From: CAWABB01 sp963780165
GTDB lineage: Bacteria > Bacteroidota > Ignavibacteria > UBA10030 > UBA6906
Assembly (NCBI GenBank): GCA_963780165.1
Contig: CAWABB010000007.1
Coordinates: 310,001 to 374,000 of the forward strand
Reading direction: 5' to 3'
DNA length: 64,000 nucleotides
Shown piece after piece: positions 27,384 through 36,467 of the stretch; the stretch's first letter is position 1; each line of letters begins with the position of its first letter. The notes below the pieces were generated by a model. That model was given only the letters and a program-made list of their open reading frames with translations. It searched no databases and was not told where the DNA came from. The position numbers and the translations under genes are program-made.

Positions 27384-29051
27384 TCAGAACACCGCCTGCT
27401 CCTCGTACAACCCGAAGACCTCGGCGAGCGAACCGCACATCTCGCCGAGTGTTGCATACGCCCGGACGCATTCCAGGAGCGGAGGCATGAGGTTTCCGCC
27501 GTTCCGCGCGGCCTCTTTCAGGATCCCGAGCGTGCGGTCGACGTCGCCCTGGCTCCGGTTCGCCCGCAGGTCGGCGAGCCGTTTCCGCTGGCTTTTCTCC
27601 ACCCCGGGCGAGATCTCGAGGATCGGAATCGTCTGCTCCTCATCCGGGTCGGCGAACCGGTTCATGCCCACGATAACCTTGTCGCCGGCGTCGAGCGATA
27701 TCTGATAGCGGTAGGCCGCGTCCGCGATCTCACGCTGGAAGAAGCCCTGCTCGATCGCCGGGATCACGCCGCCGAGGGCGTTGATGCGCTCGAAGTACGC
27801 TTCGGCCTCACGTTCCATTTTGTCCGTCAGCGCCTCGACGAAGTAGGAGCCCCCGAGCGGGTCGGCGGTGTTGATCACGCCGATCTCGTGCGCGATGATC
27901 TGCTGCGTTCGCAGCGCGATCGTCACCGCCTTCTCCGAAGGCAGTGCCAGCGTTTCGTCCATCGAATTTGTATGGAGCGATTGCGTTCCTCCGAGCACGC
28001 CCGCCAGGGCCTGGAACGCGGTCCGGATGATGTTGTTCTCAGGCTGCTGAGCCGTGAGCGTGCAGCCCGCCGTCTGGGTATGGAATCTGAGAGTCCATGA
28101 GCGCGGGTTGCGCGCGCCGTACATGTTCCGCATGCGCTTTGCCCAGATCTTCCGGGCGGCCCGGAACTTGGCGATCTCCTCGAAGAAATCGAGATGGGAG
28201 TTGAAGAAGAACGAGAGGCGCGGAGCGAACGAGTCCACATCCATCCCGCGCTCGATGCCGGCCTCGACGTATGCGAAACCGTCGGCGAGGGTGAACGCGA
28301 GCTCCTGCACCGCGGTCGAGCCCGCCTCGCGGATGTGATAGCCGCTCACGGAGATCGGGTTCCAGAGCGGCATCTCCCGCGCGCAGAACTCCACCATGTC
28401 GGTGACGATCCTCATCGACGGGCGCGGCGGGTAGATCCATTCTTTCTGCGCGATGTACTCCTTCAGGATGTCCGTCTGGATCGTTCCCCGGAGCGATGCT
28501 CGCTTCGCCCCCTGCGCCTCGGCGACTGCCACGTACAGCGCGAGCGCCATGGCCGCCGGAGAATTGATGGTCATGGAGGTCGAGACGTCTCCCAGCGGGA
28601 TTCCGTGGAACAGCATCTCCATGTCGACGAGCGAACTCACAGAGACGCCGCAGATGCCGACCTCCCCTTCGGCCAGGAGATCGTCCGCATCGCGCCCCAT
28701 CAGCGTCGGGAGATCAAAGGCGACGGAGAGACCGGTTTGCCCGTTCTGGAGGAGGAAGTGATACCGCGCGTTCGTGTCCTCCGGCGTTCCGAAGCCCGCA
28801 AACTGGCGCATCGTCCAGAGCTTCCCCCGGTACATCGTGGGATGGATCCCGCGCGTGTACGGGTATTCCCCGGGGTATCCGATGTCGGAGAGGAAATTGA
28901 TGTGCGCGATGTCGTCGGGCGAGTACAGCGGCCGGATGTGTTCGCCGCTGACGCTCGTGAACGTCAACCGGCCGTCCTGTCCGGGTTCGCGATACGCTTC
29001 CCTCCAGGCTTGTGTCCGCGCCTTGATTGCATCGTGGTCACCGGTCTGCAT
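27384..29051 (-). CDS. icmA: Acyl-CoA mutase large subunit, isobutyryl-CoA-mutase type
   Basis: 555 residues comprising only the TIM-barrel substrate domain of the methylmalonyl-CoA mutase family; the B12-binding domain is absent, as in two-subunit mutases (IcmA is about 566 residues). The residues that select substrate differ from methylmalonyl-CoA mutase: the Tyr89 position is Phe (F84, WTMRQFAGF) and the Arg207 position is Gln (Q202, KEYIAQKEW). Phe/Gln is the known isobutyryl-CoA mutase pair. The adenosylcobalamin-binding small subunit is not in this window. ATG 29051. It would interconvert isobutyryl- and n-butyryl-CoA; methylmalonyl activity seems less likely. Confidence 0.82.
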   Translation of the reverse strand: MQTGDHDAIKARTQAWREAYREPGQDGRLTFTSVSGEHIRPLYSPDDIAHINFLSDIGYPGEYPYTRGIHPTMYRGKLWTMRQFAGFGTPEDTNARYHFLLQNGQTGLSVAFDLPTLMGRDADDLLAEGEVGICGVSVSSLVDMEMLFHGIPLGDVSTSMTINSPAAMALALYVAVAEAQGAKRASLRGTIQTDILKEYIAQKEWIYPPRPSMRIVTDMVEFCAREMPLWNPISVSGYHIREAGSTAVQELAFTLADGFAYVEAGIERGMDVDSFAPRLSFFFNSHLDFFEEIAKFRAARKIWAKRMRNMYGARNPRSWTLRFHTQTAGCTLTAQQPENNIIRTAFQALAGVLGGTQSLHTNSMDETLALPSEKAVTIALRTQQIIAHEIGVINTADPLGGSYFVEALTDKMEREAEAYFERINALGGVIPAIEQGFFQREIADAAYRYQISLDAGDKVIVGMNRFADPDEEQTIPILEISPGVEKSQRKRLADLRANRSQGDVDRTLGILKEAARNGGNLMPPLLECVRAYATLGEMCGSLAEVFGLYEEQAVF

Positions 29052-29146
29052 CGCAGCTACCCTGACGAACAGTGATGAGAAAGGACGATTGAGAACTCAA
29101 GATACTGAACTGCCCCCGGAAATTCCAGACAGGGCCCCCGGAGCGG

Positions 29147-30946
29147 TCAGAGGCGCCCGAAACGGCGATCGAGCTCTTCGGTGGGGATGCGCAGGAGAAC
29201 GGGACGGCCGTGTGGGCACGCGAACGGCATCGTCGCCGTTGCGAGGTCGTCGAGCAACGCATACATTTCCGGCGGGGTCAGCAGATCCCCCGACTTCACG
29301 GCCGAACGGCACGCAAACGATTTCGCGAGAGTCTCGCGGACCTCCAGCGGGGAAGCGTTCTGATATTCGCGGTAGAGCTCGAGGACATCGTGCAGGATGC
29401 CCGTTTCGCTCCCGGGGGGGACGTCCGGAGGCACGCCGTCGAGGATGAGGGTTCCCCCGCCGAACGGACGGATGTCGAATCCCAGGCCTGCAAGGTGCTG
29501 CTCGAGCTCGGTCGCCAGGGCCCGCTCGTCAGGAGCAAGCTCCACGGTGACCGGAAACAGGAGCTGCTGCGATGTGCGTGTCCCGGAGGCCATCCGGCGC
29601 ATGGCGTGTTCGTAGATTACGCGCTCATGGGCGACATGCTGGTCGACGACGAGGAGGCCGCCTTCCACCGGCGTGAGAATGTAGCGGGTATGGAGCTGCC
29701 ATACCGGAGGGCGTGCCGGGGGCATGGCGGACGACGCCGGCGATCCGGCTCCATCCGGAGCGGCTGGTGCCGCCGGGGTGATGCCGAGGACCTCGCCTGT
29801 TGCCCGGTCGACGAGCGGTTGCTCGGGGAACGACCACCCGGCAGATCCGGATCCGCCCCCTTGCCAATCGTGCTGCCGGGCGCCGAACCGGAGTCGGGCG
29901 TCCTCCCCACCTCCGCTGCCCATCGTCAGCGACGGAACTGCCCCGGAAGCGGCGAGCGCGCTCCGCACCGCGGCGCTGATGAACCTGTGCACCGCTTGCT
30001 CGTCGTCGAACTTTACCTCGAGCTTCGACGGATGCACGTTCACGTCCACGCGCGACGGATCGATCGTGACGAAGAGCAGAAACATGGGGAACGTCCCCGG
30101 GGGGAGCAGATGCTCGTACGCCGAGAAGACCGCGTGGTTCATCGAGCGGCTGACGATGTACCGTCCGTTGAGGAACAGCATCTGCGAGGCGCGGGTCTTC
30201 GCCCCGAACGCAGGCTTGGCAATGAAACCGGAGACCGACAGGACCCCGTCGGTGCGCTCAACCGGCATCAGACCGGCCGCAAGCCTTTCGCCCATGACCT
30301 CGCGAACGCGCTGCTCGCGCGTGGAGGGCCGCACGTGCAGCAGGGTCTCGCCGTCACTGACGAAGTGGACCGCGACATCGGGCCGGCTCAGCGCAACGCG
30401 CTGCACACACTCGTAGATGTGGCGGAATTCTGTCGCGGGGCTTTTGAGGAACTTCCGGCGGGCGGGCGTATTGTAAAAGAGCATGCCGACCGAGACGGTG
30501 GTGCCCTGCTCCCTGGACTCCTGCCCGAACTGCGGCTGGCCGCCCCCCTCGATTGCTACGGTCGTGGCCACCTCGGCGTCCTTCGCGCGGGTCTTCATGG
30601 TCACGCGGGAGACGGCTGCAATGGATGCGAGCGCCTCCCCGCGGAAGCCGTAGGTTAAAATCGCATCCAGGTCGTCCGCCGTACGGATCTTGCTGGTAGC
30701 GTGACGCTGGAAAGAGACGGCAGCGTCCACTTCGCTCATGCCAGCTCCGCTATCGGAAACCTGGATGAGCGTTGAGCCTGCGTCCTTGATCACCACCGTG
30801 ACAGCGGTAGCCCCGGCGTCGAGCGAATTCTCCAGGAGCTCTTTCACCACGGATTCCGGCCGCTGGATGACCTCGCCCGCGGCAATCCGGTTCGCGAGGT
30901 GGTCAGGCAGGATCCATATCGACCGCCGGGCATCCGCGTCAGGCAT
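29147..30946 (-). CDS. mutL: DNA mismatch repair protein MutL
   Basis: 599 residues. The N-terminal GHKL ATPase has NRIAAGEVIQRPESVVKELLENSLDAGA (catalytic E and N) and YGFRGEALASI. A Pro/Ala-rich linker covers about 355-425. The C-terminal domain keeps the endonuclease-type motif DQHVAHERVIYE and the CPHGRP metal-site motif, so it is probably a nicking MutL. ATG 30946 overlaps the ftsY stop by 8 bp; the longer frame upstream is antisense-like within ftsY. Confidence 0.95.
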   Translation of the reverse strand: MPDADARRSIWILPDHLANRIAAGEVIQRPESVVKELLENSLDAGATAVTVVIKDAGSTLIQVSDSGAGMSEVDAAVSFQRHATSKIRTADDLDAILTYGFRGEALASIAAVSRVTMKTRAKDAEVATTVAIEGGGQPQFGQESREQGTTVSVGMLFYNTPARRKFLKSPATEFRHIYECVQRVALSRPDVAVHFVSDGETLLHVRPSTREQRVREVMGERLAAGLMPVERTDGVLSVSGFIAKPAFGAKTRASQMLFLNGRYIVSRSMNHAVFSAYEHLLPPGTFPMFLLFVTIDPSRVDVNVHPSKLEVKFDDEQAVHRFISAAVRSALAASGAVPSLTMGSGGGEDARLRFGARQHDWQGGGSGSAGWSFPEQPLVDRATGEVLGITPAAPAAPDGAGSPASSAMPPARPPVWQLHTRYILTPVEGGLLVVDQHVAHERVIYEHAMRRMASGTRTSQQLLFPVTVELAPDERALATELEQHLAGLGFDIRPFGGGTLILDGVPPDVPPGSETGILHDVLELYREYQNASPLEVRETLAKSFACRSAVKSGDLLTPPEMYALLDDLATATMPFACPHGRPVLLRIPTEELDRRFGRL

Positions 30947-31973
30947 CCCCGCTCGCCTCCTCTCCGAAGAGCGCGGCCACGAACGCCTCCGCGTCAAACG
31001 GCTGCAAATCCTCCAGGCCTTCACCGACGCCGATGAACCGGACGGGGACCCGCATTTCGCGCGTGACCGCGAGGACGATCCCGCCCTTTGCCGTTCCGTC
31101 AAGCTTCGTGAGGACCAGGCCGGTGACGCCGACGGAGGCGTCGAACTGCCGCGCCTGCTGAAGGCCGTTCTGTCCGGTGCTGGCGTCCAGCACCAGGAGC
31201 ACTTCGTGTGGCGCGTCGGGGAGCCGCTTCTGGATCACGCGCTTGATCTTCGAGAGCTCTTCCATGAGGTTGACGCGGGTGTGGAGCCGGCCGGCGGTAT
31301 CCACGATCACCACGTCCGCGCCCTGCGAGATTGCGGAGGCCACCGCGTCGAACGCCACGGCGGCAGGGTCGGCCCCCTGCGACTGGCGGACGAGCATTGC
31401 GCGGGCGCGGTCGGCCCAGATCTGAAGCTGCTCGTTTGCGGCCGCGCGGAACGTGTCGGCTGCCGCGATGACCACCTTCCTGCCGTCGCGCACGTACAGG
31501 TGCGCAAGCTTGCCGATGGTCGTGGTCTTGCCAACGCCGTTGATGCCGACCACGAGGATGACGTACGGCTTCGCCGGAAGGTCCCGTCCCGCCGGGCGCC
31601 CGGTTGAGTGGAGCGCGGTCGGGGCAGACGGGGAGAGCGTGGGCATGTCGGGCGACGATCGTGTGGATGAGGCAGATGGCGCGATCGCCATGGGAAACTG
31701 CCGTTGAATCTCATCGCGCACCAGCGCCGTCAGCTCCCCGGAATTCTCATACCGCTCGGAGCGGACCCGCGTGCGGATTGCCTCGATGATGTCGCCCGTT
31801 GCCGCCACGCCGACATCCGCGGCGATCAGGATCTCCTCGAGCTCGTCGAGCGTCCGGTCGTCAATGACCGAGCGCGTCGTCACCAGGCGCGTGATCTTTC
31901 CGAGGAGCCCCTCACGCGTGCGGGACAACCCTTCCTTCAGCTTGCCGAAGCCGAAACGGTCAAGAAGCCCCAT
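30939..31973 (-). CDS. ftsY: Signal recognition particle receptor FtsY
   Basis: A 344-residue SRP-type GTPase. The N domain (1-95) is followed by a G domain with G1 GINGVGKTTTIGKL (near 140), DTAGRLHTR and TKLDGTAKGG. There is no long acidic A domain. A Ser/Pro-rich insertion of about 40 residues (95-135) separates the N and G domains, which normally abut. ATG 31973 overlaps the end of the pgsA-like gene by 14 bp. Confidence 0.95.
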   Translation of the reverse strand: MGLLDRFGFGKLKEGLSRTREGLLGKITRLVTTRSVIDDRTLDELEEILIAADVGVAATGDIIEAIRTRVRSERYENSGELTALVRDEIQRQFPMAIAPSASSTRSSPDMPTLSPSAPTALHSTGRPAGRDLPAKPYVILVVGINGVGKTTTIGKLAHLYVRDGRKVVIAAADTFRAAANEQLQIWADRARAMLVRQSQGADPAAVAFDAVASAISQGADVVIVDTAGRLHTRVNLMEELSKIKRVIQKRLPDAPHEVLLVLDASTGQNGLQQARQFDASVGVTGLVLTKLDGTAKGGIVLAVTREMRVPVRFIGVGEGLEDLQPFDAEAFVAALFGEEASGDA

Positions 31974-32523
31974 GACCCACCTCGCGGGACGAACGCATCA
32001 CCTGAAAGAAGCGGCGAAGATACTGCATGAAGGAAACTCCGAGCATGATGACCGAGGCGGCGAGGCAGACCTCCAGAAACGGCGCTGGGGCCTTCATGAG
32101 CGCGACACACATCGTCGCGAACACCACTCCCATCGCCCATTTCCCCGCAGTGTTGGACGGCAGGACCTCGCCGGTTCTTCGTTTCACCCAGATTCCTCCG
32201 GAGACGATGAGGATGTCGCGCAGGACGACAAGCGCGAGAAACCAGAGTGGGACGTAGCCCTGCGCCACCAGGACAAGCGCCACAACACCCGCACCGATCT
32301 TGTCGGCGAGCGGATCGAGGATCCGGCCCCATTCGGATTCCAGATGCATCCGCCGCGCAAGGATGCCGTCGTACCGGTCGGTCAGGCCCGCGAGGAGGAG
32401 CATGCCAAGCGCCCAGAGCTCCCGGTGCGGGATGGCGGCGTACATGACGGCGACGAACGGAATCAGCAGGACGATGCGCGTGAGGCTCAGCAGATTGGGG
32501 ACCGTTAGAAACTCACGGTTCAT
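31960..32523 (-). CDS. pgsA: CDP-alcohol phosphatidyltransferase (PgsA-like)
   Basis: A 187-residue membrane enzyme, probably phosphatidylglycerophosphate synthase. The full CDP-alcohol transferase signature DGX2ARX8GX3DX3D is present (DGILAR ... G ... DPLADK, near residues 48-70), with about five helices. ATG 32523 overlaps the purF 3' end by 11 bp. PgsA is the commonest identity for this length, but other CDP-alcohol transferases are possible. Confidence 0.88.
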   Translation of the reverse strand: MNREFLTVPNLLSLTRIVLLIPFVAVMYAAIPHRELWALGMLLLAGLTDRYDGILARRMHLESEWGRILDPLADKIGAGVVALVLVAQGYVPLWFLALVVLRDILIVSGGIWVKRRTGEVLPSNTAGKWAMGVVFATMCVALMKAPAPFLEVCLAASVIMLGVSFMQYLRRFFQVMRSSREVGHGAS

Positions 32524-34003
32524 TCTCTTCCTTCGACTGGACGGCTTCGATGTCGACTGGATAGCGCCCGCTGAAGCACGCGGTGCAGTAGTGCTGTCCC
32601 TGTTCCTGCGGGGCTGACGCGATGAGATCGTCAACGGAGAGATAGGCGAGCGAATCGACGCCAAGCTCCTCGGCGATCTTCCGGACATCCCCGCCGCACT
32701 GGTTGGCGATAAGCTCGCTGGGCGTCGGGAAGTCCATCCCGTAATAGCACGGGTGGGTGATAGGTGGAGAGGAGACGCGGAAATGGACTTCTTTGGGCTC
32801 CGCCTGGCGGATGAGCTGCACGAGCTGCTTCGACGTCGTGCCACGGACGATCGAATCGTCCACGACGACGACCACCCGGTCCTTGAGAACGCCCTTCACG
32901 GGGTTGAATTTCGTCTTGACCTTGTTCTGACGGATGTCCTGCCGTGGCTGGATGAACGTTCGCCCGATGTAGTGACTCCTGATCAGGCCGATCTCCATGC
33001 GCGCATTCCTGCCCTCCTTCTGCATCTGCTGGACATACCCGATCGTCGCCGTATTGCTCGAGTCCGGCACGTTGATCACGATGACCTTGTCGTCCGGGTC
33101 CTTCGGATTGACCGGGGCCGTCCGCGCAAGGTTCTTGCCGAGCTTGCGGCGGACCTTATCCACGCTGTGACCGAAGATTTGGCTGTCGGGACGTGAGAAG
33201 TAGATATACTCGAAGATGCAGTGGTGAGGCTGGGGAGGATCGGCGGTGATTCTCCGGGAATGCACCTGGCCGGTCCTGACGCTCTCGGCGTCGATAATGA
33301 CCAGCTCGCCGGGCTGGACGTCCCGGACGTACTCCGCGTCGATGATGTCGAATGCCACGGTCTCAGAGGCCACCACGAACGCGTCCCCTTTTCGTCCGAT
33401 GGCCAGCGGCCTGAAGCCGGCGTTGTCCCGCGCGGCGATCAGCTTGTCGTCCGTCATGATGACAATCGAGTACGCGCCGCGGACGAGCGAGAGCGCCTCT
33501 GCGATCTGGTCTATCTGGTCGGACTTCGAGCTCCGGGCGATCAGATGCAGGATGACCTCGGTGTCGGAGGTCGTCTGAAAAATGGTCCCCTTCTTCTCGA
33601 GGTCGGCGCGGATCTGGCGGAAATTCGTGAGGTTGCCGTTGTGCGCGATGGCCATGTTGCCGTCGCGGTAGTGCACCATGAACGGCTGGATGTTCGCCTC
33701 GTTGTCCGAAGCTCCGGCGGTGGAATACCGGTTATGGCCGATGGCGATATGGCCTTTCAGCAGATCGGACAGAACCCCGGGCTTCTTGTAGACGTCGTCT
33801 ACAAGGCCGAACTCCTTGTGGGAGTAGAAGCGCGCGCGCTTTCGGGAGGCATCATACTCGGCGGTGACGATGCCGGAGGCCTCCTGCCCGCGATGCTGCT
33901 GCGCGAGGAGACCGAAGTATGCGAGTTGAGCGGCGGCGGGCGATCCAAACACGCCGAAGACCGCGCAGTGGCAGCGCGGTTTATCCGGTGCAGTCGTATT
34001 CAT
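32513..34003 (-). CDS. purF: Amidophosphoribosyltransferase
   Basis: A 496-residue enzyme for the first committed step of purine synthesis. The N-terminal glutaminase has its catalytic Cys at position 13 (CAVFGVFG), so a 12-residue propeptide must be removed. The PRPP-binding motif VVVVDDSIVRGTTSKQL is near 365. Three further cysteines near the C-terminus (CYYG, CGGD, CTACF) could hold an iron-sulfur cluster, as in the Bacillus-type enzyme. No Shine-Dalgarno precedes ATG 34003, and a TATATT box ends only six bases upstream. Confidence 0.96.
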   Translation of the reverse strand: MNTTAPDKPRCHCAVFGVFGSPAAAQLAYFGLLAQQHRGQEASGIVTAEYDASRKRARFYSHKEFGLVDDVYKKPGVLSDLLKGHIAIGHNRYSTAGASDNEANIQPFMVHYRDGNMAIAHNGNLTNFRQIRADLEKKGTIFQTTSDTEVILHLIARSSKSDQIDQIAEALSLVRGAYSIVIMTDDKLIAARDNAGFRPLAIGRKGDAFVVASETVAFDIIDAEYVRDVQPGELVIIDAESVRTGQVHSRRITADPPQPHHCIFEYIYFSRPDSQIFGHSVDKVRRKLGKNLARTAPVNPKDPDDKVIVINVPDSSNTATIGYVQQMQKEGRNARMEIGLIRSHYIGRTFIQPRQDIRQNKVKTKFNPVKGVLKDRVVVVVDDSIVRGTTSKQLVQLIRQAEPKEVHFRVSSPPITHPCYYGMDFPTPSELIANQCGGDVRKIAEELGVDSLAYLSVDDLIASAPQEQGQHYCTACFSGRYPVDIEAVQSKEENEP

Positions 34004-34009
34004 GGGAGA

Positions 34010-34038
34010 AATATACGACAATCGGCGGGACGAAACAA
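34010..34038 (-). promoter_or_regulatory. Possible purF promoter giving a leaderless transcript
   Basis: TTGTTT (34033-34038) and TATATT (34010-34015) are 17 bp apart. Transcription would start almost exactly at the purF ATG (34003). It lies in the 40-bp nadB-purF gap. The -35 element is weak. Confidence 0.4.
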
Positions 34039-34043
34039 CCGGG

Positions 34044-35642
34044 CTACTCGACGATCGTGTCGGACAGAAAGTGCTCGTCGTCCCTGTTGGGGAAGTCGGT
34101 GGTGAAGTGCAGTCCCCTGCTCTCCCGCCTCTTCATCGCGCACTGGATGATGAGCGACGCGCACAGCGCAATGTTGCGAAGCTCGAGCAGCGATTCCGTG
34201 ACGCGCGTTTTCTTGTAGAAGGCCTCGACTTCGCTCCTGATCAGCTCCACGCGGCGCTGCGCTCGCTCCAGCCTGAGGGTGGATCGCACGATGCCCACAT
34301 AATCCCACATGATCTGCCGTATCTCGCGCAGGTTATGGGAGATCAGGACCCACTCCTCCGCGTTGAAGGTGCCCGTGTCGTCCCACTCGCGAATCGGCGG
34401 CGCCGGCCGCGGCGACTGGCCCAGGTACTCCGCTGACGCCCGCGCCCCGCGCGCAGAAAAAACGAGCGCCTCCAGCAGCGAATTGCTCGCAAGGCGGTTC
34501 GCTCCGTGCACGCCCGTCATGCCGACTTCTCCCGTGGCGAAGAGACCCTCGATGGATGTCCGGGCGTCGATGTCCGTCACCACGCCCCCGCAGGAATAAT
34601 GCGCCGCAGGCACGACCGGGACCGGTTCCGCGGTGATGTCAATCTTGTAGCGTGAGAGGCACGTCTCGTAGATGTGCGGGAATTTCGACCTGACCTGATC
34701 CGCGGGCAGATGGCGCAGGTCGAGGAGCACGTAGTCGTCCCCCCTCTTCTTCAGCTCCGTGTCGATCGCGAGCGCGACGATGTCACGGGGCGCGAGCGAG
34801 CCGCGGGAGTCGTACTGTTCCATGAATCTCGAGCCATCGCGGGTCGTCAGCACGGCGCCGAAGCCCCGGACGGCCTCAGAAATCAGGAAGGAAGGCGACC
34901 CGGAATCGTACAGAGTCGTGGGATGAAACTGGATGAACTCCATGTTGGCGATCGTCGCCCCGGCCCGGTACGCCATGGCGACGCCGTCGCCGGTGGCGAT
35001 CGGAGGATTCGTCGTGTGGACGTACACCTGTCCCACGCCGCCGGTGGAGAGCATCACGACCGCCGCGAGGAACGTCTCGACCTTGCCCGTATTGGCGTTC
35101 AAGGCATAGGCGCCCCAGCAGCGGATCGTTCGCCGATCCGCAGCCCGCCGGATCACCGCATGGTGGTCGGTCAGGAGCTCGACTGCCGCATGATCCTCAA
35201 AGACCTGGATGTTGGGATGGGAGGCGACAGCGTCCAGCAGTGACCGCTCGATCTCCCTGCCCGTCAGGTCTGCTGCGTGGACGATGCGATGTGTCGAATG
35301 GCCGGCCTCGCGCCCAAGATCAAGCTGCCCCTCCTTGCGCGTGAAGGCGGTTCCGATCCCGATCAGCTCCCTGATGCGCTCGGGTCCCTCTCGGACCATG
35401 ACTTCCACTGCCTCCTGATGGGAGAGGCCGAGACCGGTCGCCAGCGTATCCCGAACGTGCATATCGTACGAATCGGCCGCGGACATCACCGCGGCGACCC
35501 CGCCCTGCGCGTAGTTCGTGTTGGATTCCGCGCGGTGCTTCTTGGTGATGATGGCGATCGATCCGTGCTCGGCCATGCGCAGGGCGTACGACAGCCCTGC
35601 GATGCCGGAACCGATGACGAGGATATCACATCGACGCGTCAC
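34044..35642 (-). CDS. nadB: L-aspartate oxidase
   Basis: A 532-residue flavoenzyme oxidising aspartate to iminoaspartate for NAD synthesis. It has an N-terminal FAD dinucleotide-binding motif (ILVIGSGIAGLSYAL), NYAQGGVAAV, FIQFHPTTLY and HGANRLASNSLLEALVF. The chosen start is GTG 35642, just before VTRRCDILVIG; earlier in-frame codons would run back through the terminator hairpin that follows the upstream gene. No good Shine-Dalgarno is visible. Confidence 0.94.
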   Translation of the reverse strand: MTRRCDILVIGSGIAGLSYALRMAEHGSIAIITKKHRAESNTNYAQGGVAAVMSAADSYDMHVRDTLATGLGLSHQEAVEVMVREGPERIRELIGIGTAFTRKEGQLDLGREAGHSTHRIVHAADLTGREIERSLLDAVASHPNIQVFEDHAAVELLTDHHAVIRRAADRRTIRCWGAYALNANTGKVETFLAAVVMLSTGGVGQVYVHTTNPPIATGDGVAMAYRAGATIANMEFIQFHPTTLYDSGSPSFLISEAVRGFGAVLTTRDGSRFMEQYDSRGSLAPRDIVALAIDTELKKRGDDYVLLDLRHLPADQVRSKFPHIYETCLSRYKIDITAEPVPVVPAAHYSCGGVVTDIDARTSIEGLFATGEVGMTGVHGANRLASNSLLEALVFSARGARASAEYLGQSPRPAPPIREWDDTGTFNAEEWVLISHNLREIRQIMWDYVGIVRSTLRLERAQRRVELIRSEVEAFYKKTRVTESLLELRNIALCASLIIQCAMKRRESRGLHFTTDFPNRDDEHFLSDTIVE

Positions 35643-35664
35643 GTCAAGGCCAGATATGGAAGAG

Positions 35665-35694
35665 AAAGGGCGGCCGTCAACCGGGCCGCCCTTT
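35665..35694 (-). terminator. Terminator after the outer-membrane protein gene
   Basis: An 11-bp perfect stem (AAAGGGCGGCC at 35665-35675, complement at 35684-35694) with an 8-base loop, 22 bp after the stop of the gene at 35717. It is followed on the minus strand by a T/C-rich run. It isolates that gene from nadB. Confidence 0.8.
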
Positions 35695-35716
35695 GCGCAT
35701 GCCAAGCTGGGAAAGC

Positions 35717-36379
35717 TTAGAAGAACACCGACACCGTGAGGTTGGCGCCGTTCACTGCCGCGGTCCCGATGGACGTCGTCGAGGGGCCGTCGCTCTTTGT
35801 GCTGGTCCCGTTCACCGTATTCGTCCGATCCCCTGATGTCGTCAGGAATCCGAACGTGTACTCGGCACCGAAGCTGATGTTCTCCCACGGGAACCATTCG
35901 ACGCCCAGGAGCAAGCCCGCGCCAAAGCCGGTGGAAGAGGTTTCCACCTTGGAGTCTGCGTCAAAGCCGGGATCGTCGGTAGAGGTGGTGCTGCTGACAA
36001 AGTAGATCTGTGCGCCCGTGTATGCGTTGACCGCGCCGGTCGTTGCCAGTGTGTACAGGACGGCCGGGGCAACCGTGAATGTCGTCGATGTTACGTCACG
36101 TTCACTGTTCTGGCCCGCTGGAACGGTGGACGCCGGGTTTTTGGTGGTCTCCGTGCTCGTTGTGAACCCGATGCCCAGCCGGCCCGCCCATTTGTCTGCA
36201 AAGTAGTACTTGCCTCCGATGCCGCCACCATACGTACCGGCACCAAGATTGGCTAACCCCCCCAATGTGAAGAGCACAGCCTTGTTGCCCGCCTTTGTCT
36301 TAGGCACAACCGTGTCCCCTGCGTACGTCACGCTTACCGCCAACAAGGCAACGAGAACAAGAGCTAGTGACCGCTTCAT
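35717..36379 (-). CDS. Outer-membrane beta-barrel-type protein
   Basis: 220 residues with a clear signal peptide (MKRSLALVLVALLAVSVTYA, cleavage near 20). The mature part is Gly/Thr/Ser-rich with alternating strands (GGIGGKYYFADKWAGRLGIGF, LLLGVEWFPWENISFGAEY) and ends in Phe, the usual last residue of outer-membrane barrels. It looks like an 8-strand OmpA/OmpW-like barrel of unknown role. It is a monocistronic unit with a near-consensus promoter and a strong terminator, which suggests high expression. Confidence 0.82.
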   Translation of the reverse strand: MKRSLALVLVALLAVSVTYAGDTVVPKTKAGNKAVLFTLGGLANLGAGTYGGGIGGKYYFADKWAGRLGIGFTTSTETTKNPASTVPAGQNSERDVTSTTFTVAPAVLYTLATTGAVNAYTGAQIYFVSSTTSTDDPGFDADSKVETSSTGFGAGLLLGVEWFPWENISFGAEYTFGFLTTSGDRTNTVNGTSTKSDGPSTTSIGTAAVNGANLTVSVFF

Positions 36380-36438
36380 GTTTGCACCTGTAACTGTGAT
36401 AGTAATGTGTTCCCCCTAAGCTTGTGAGGGTTACGCGA

Positions 36439-36467
36439 AATATATCGGGACCGACTAAGAATGTCAA
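36439..36467 (-). promoter_or_regulatory. Near-consensus promoter for the outer-membrane protein gene
   Basis: TTGACA (36462-36467) and TATATT (36439-36444) are 17 bp apart on the minus strand; the -35 overlaps the coaE stop. The predicted start near 36432 gives a leader of about 53 bases before ATG 36379. It is the best promoter match in the window. Confidence 0.75.
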
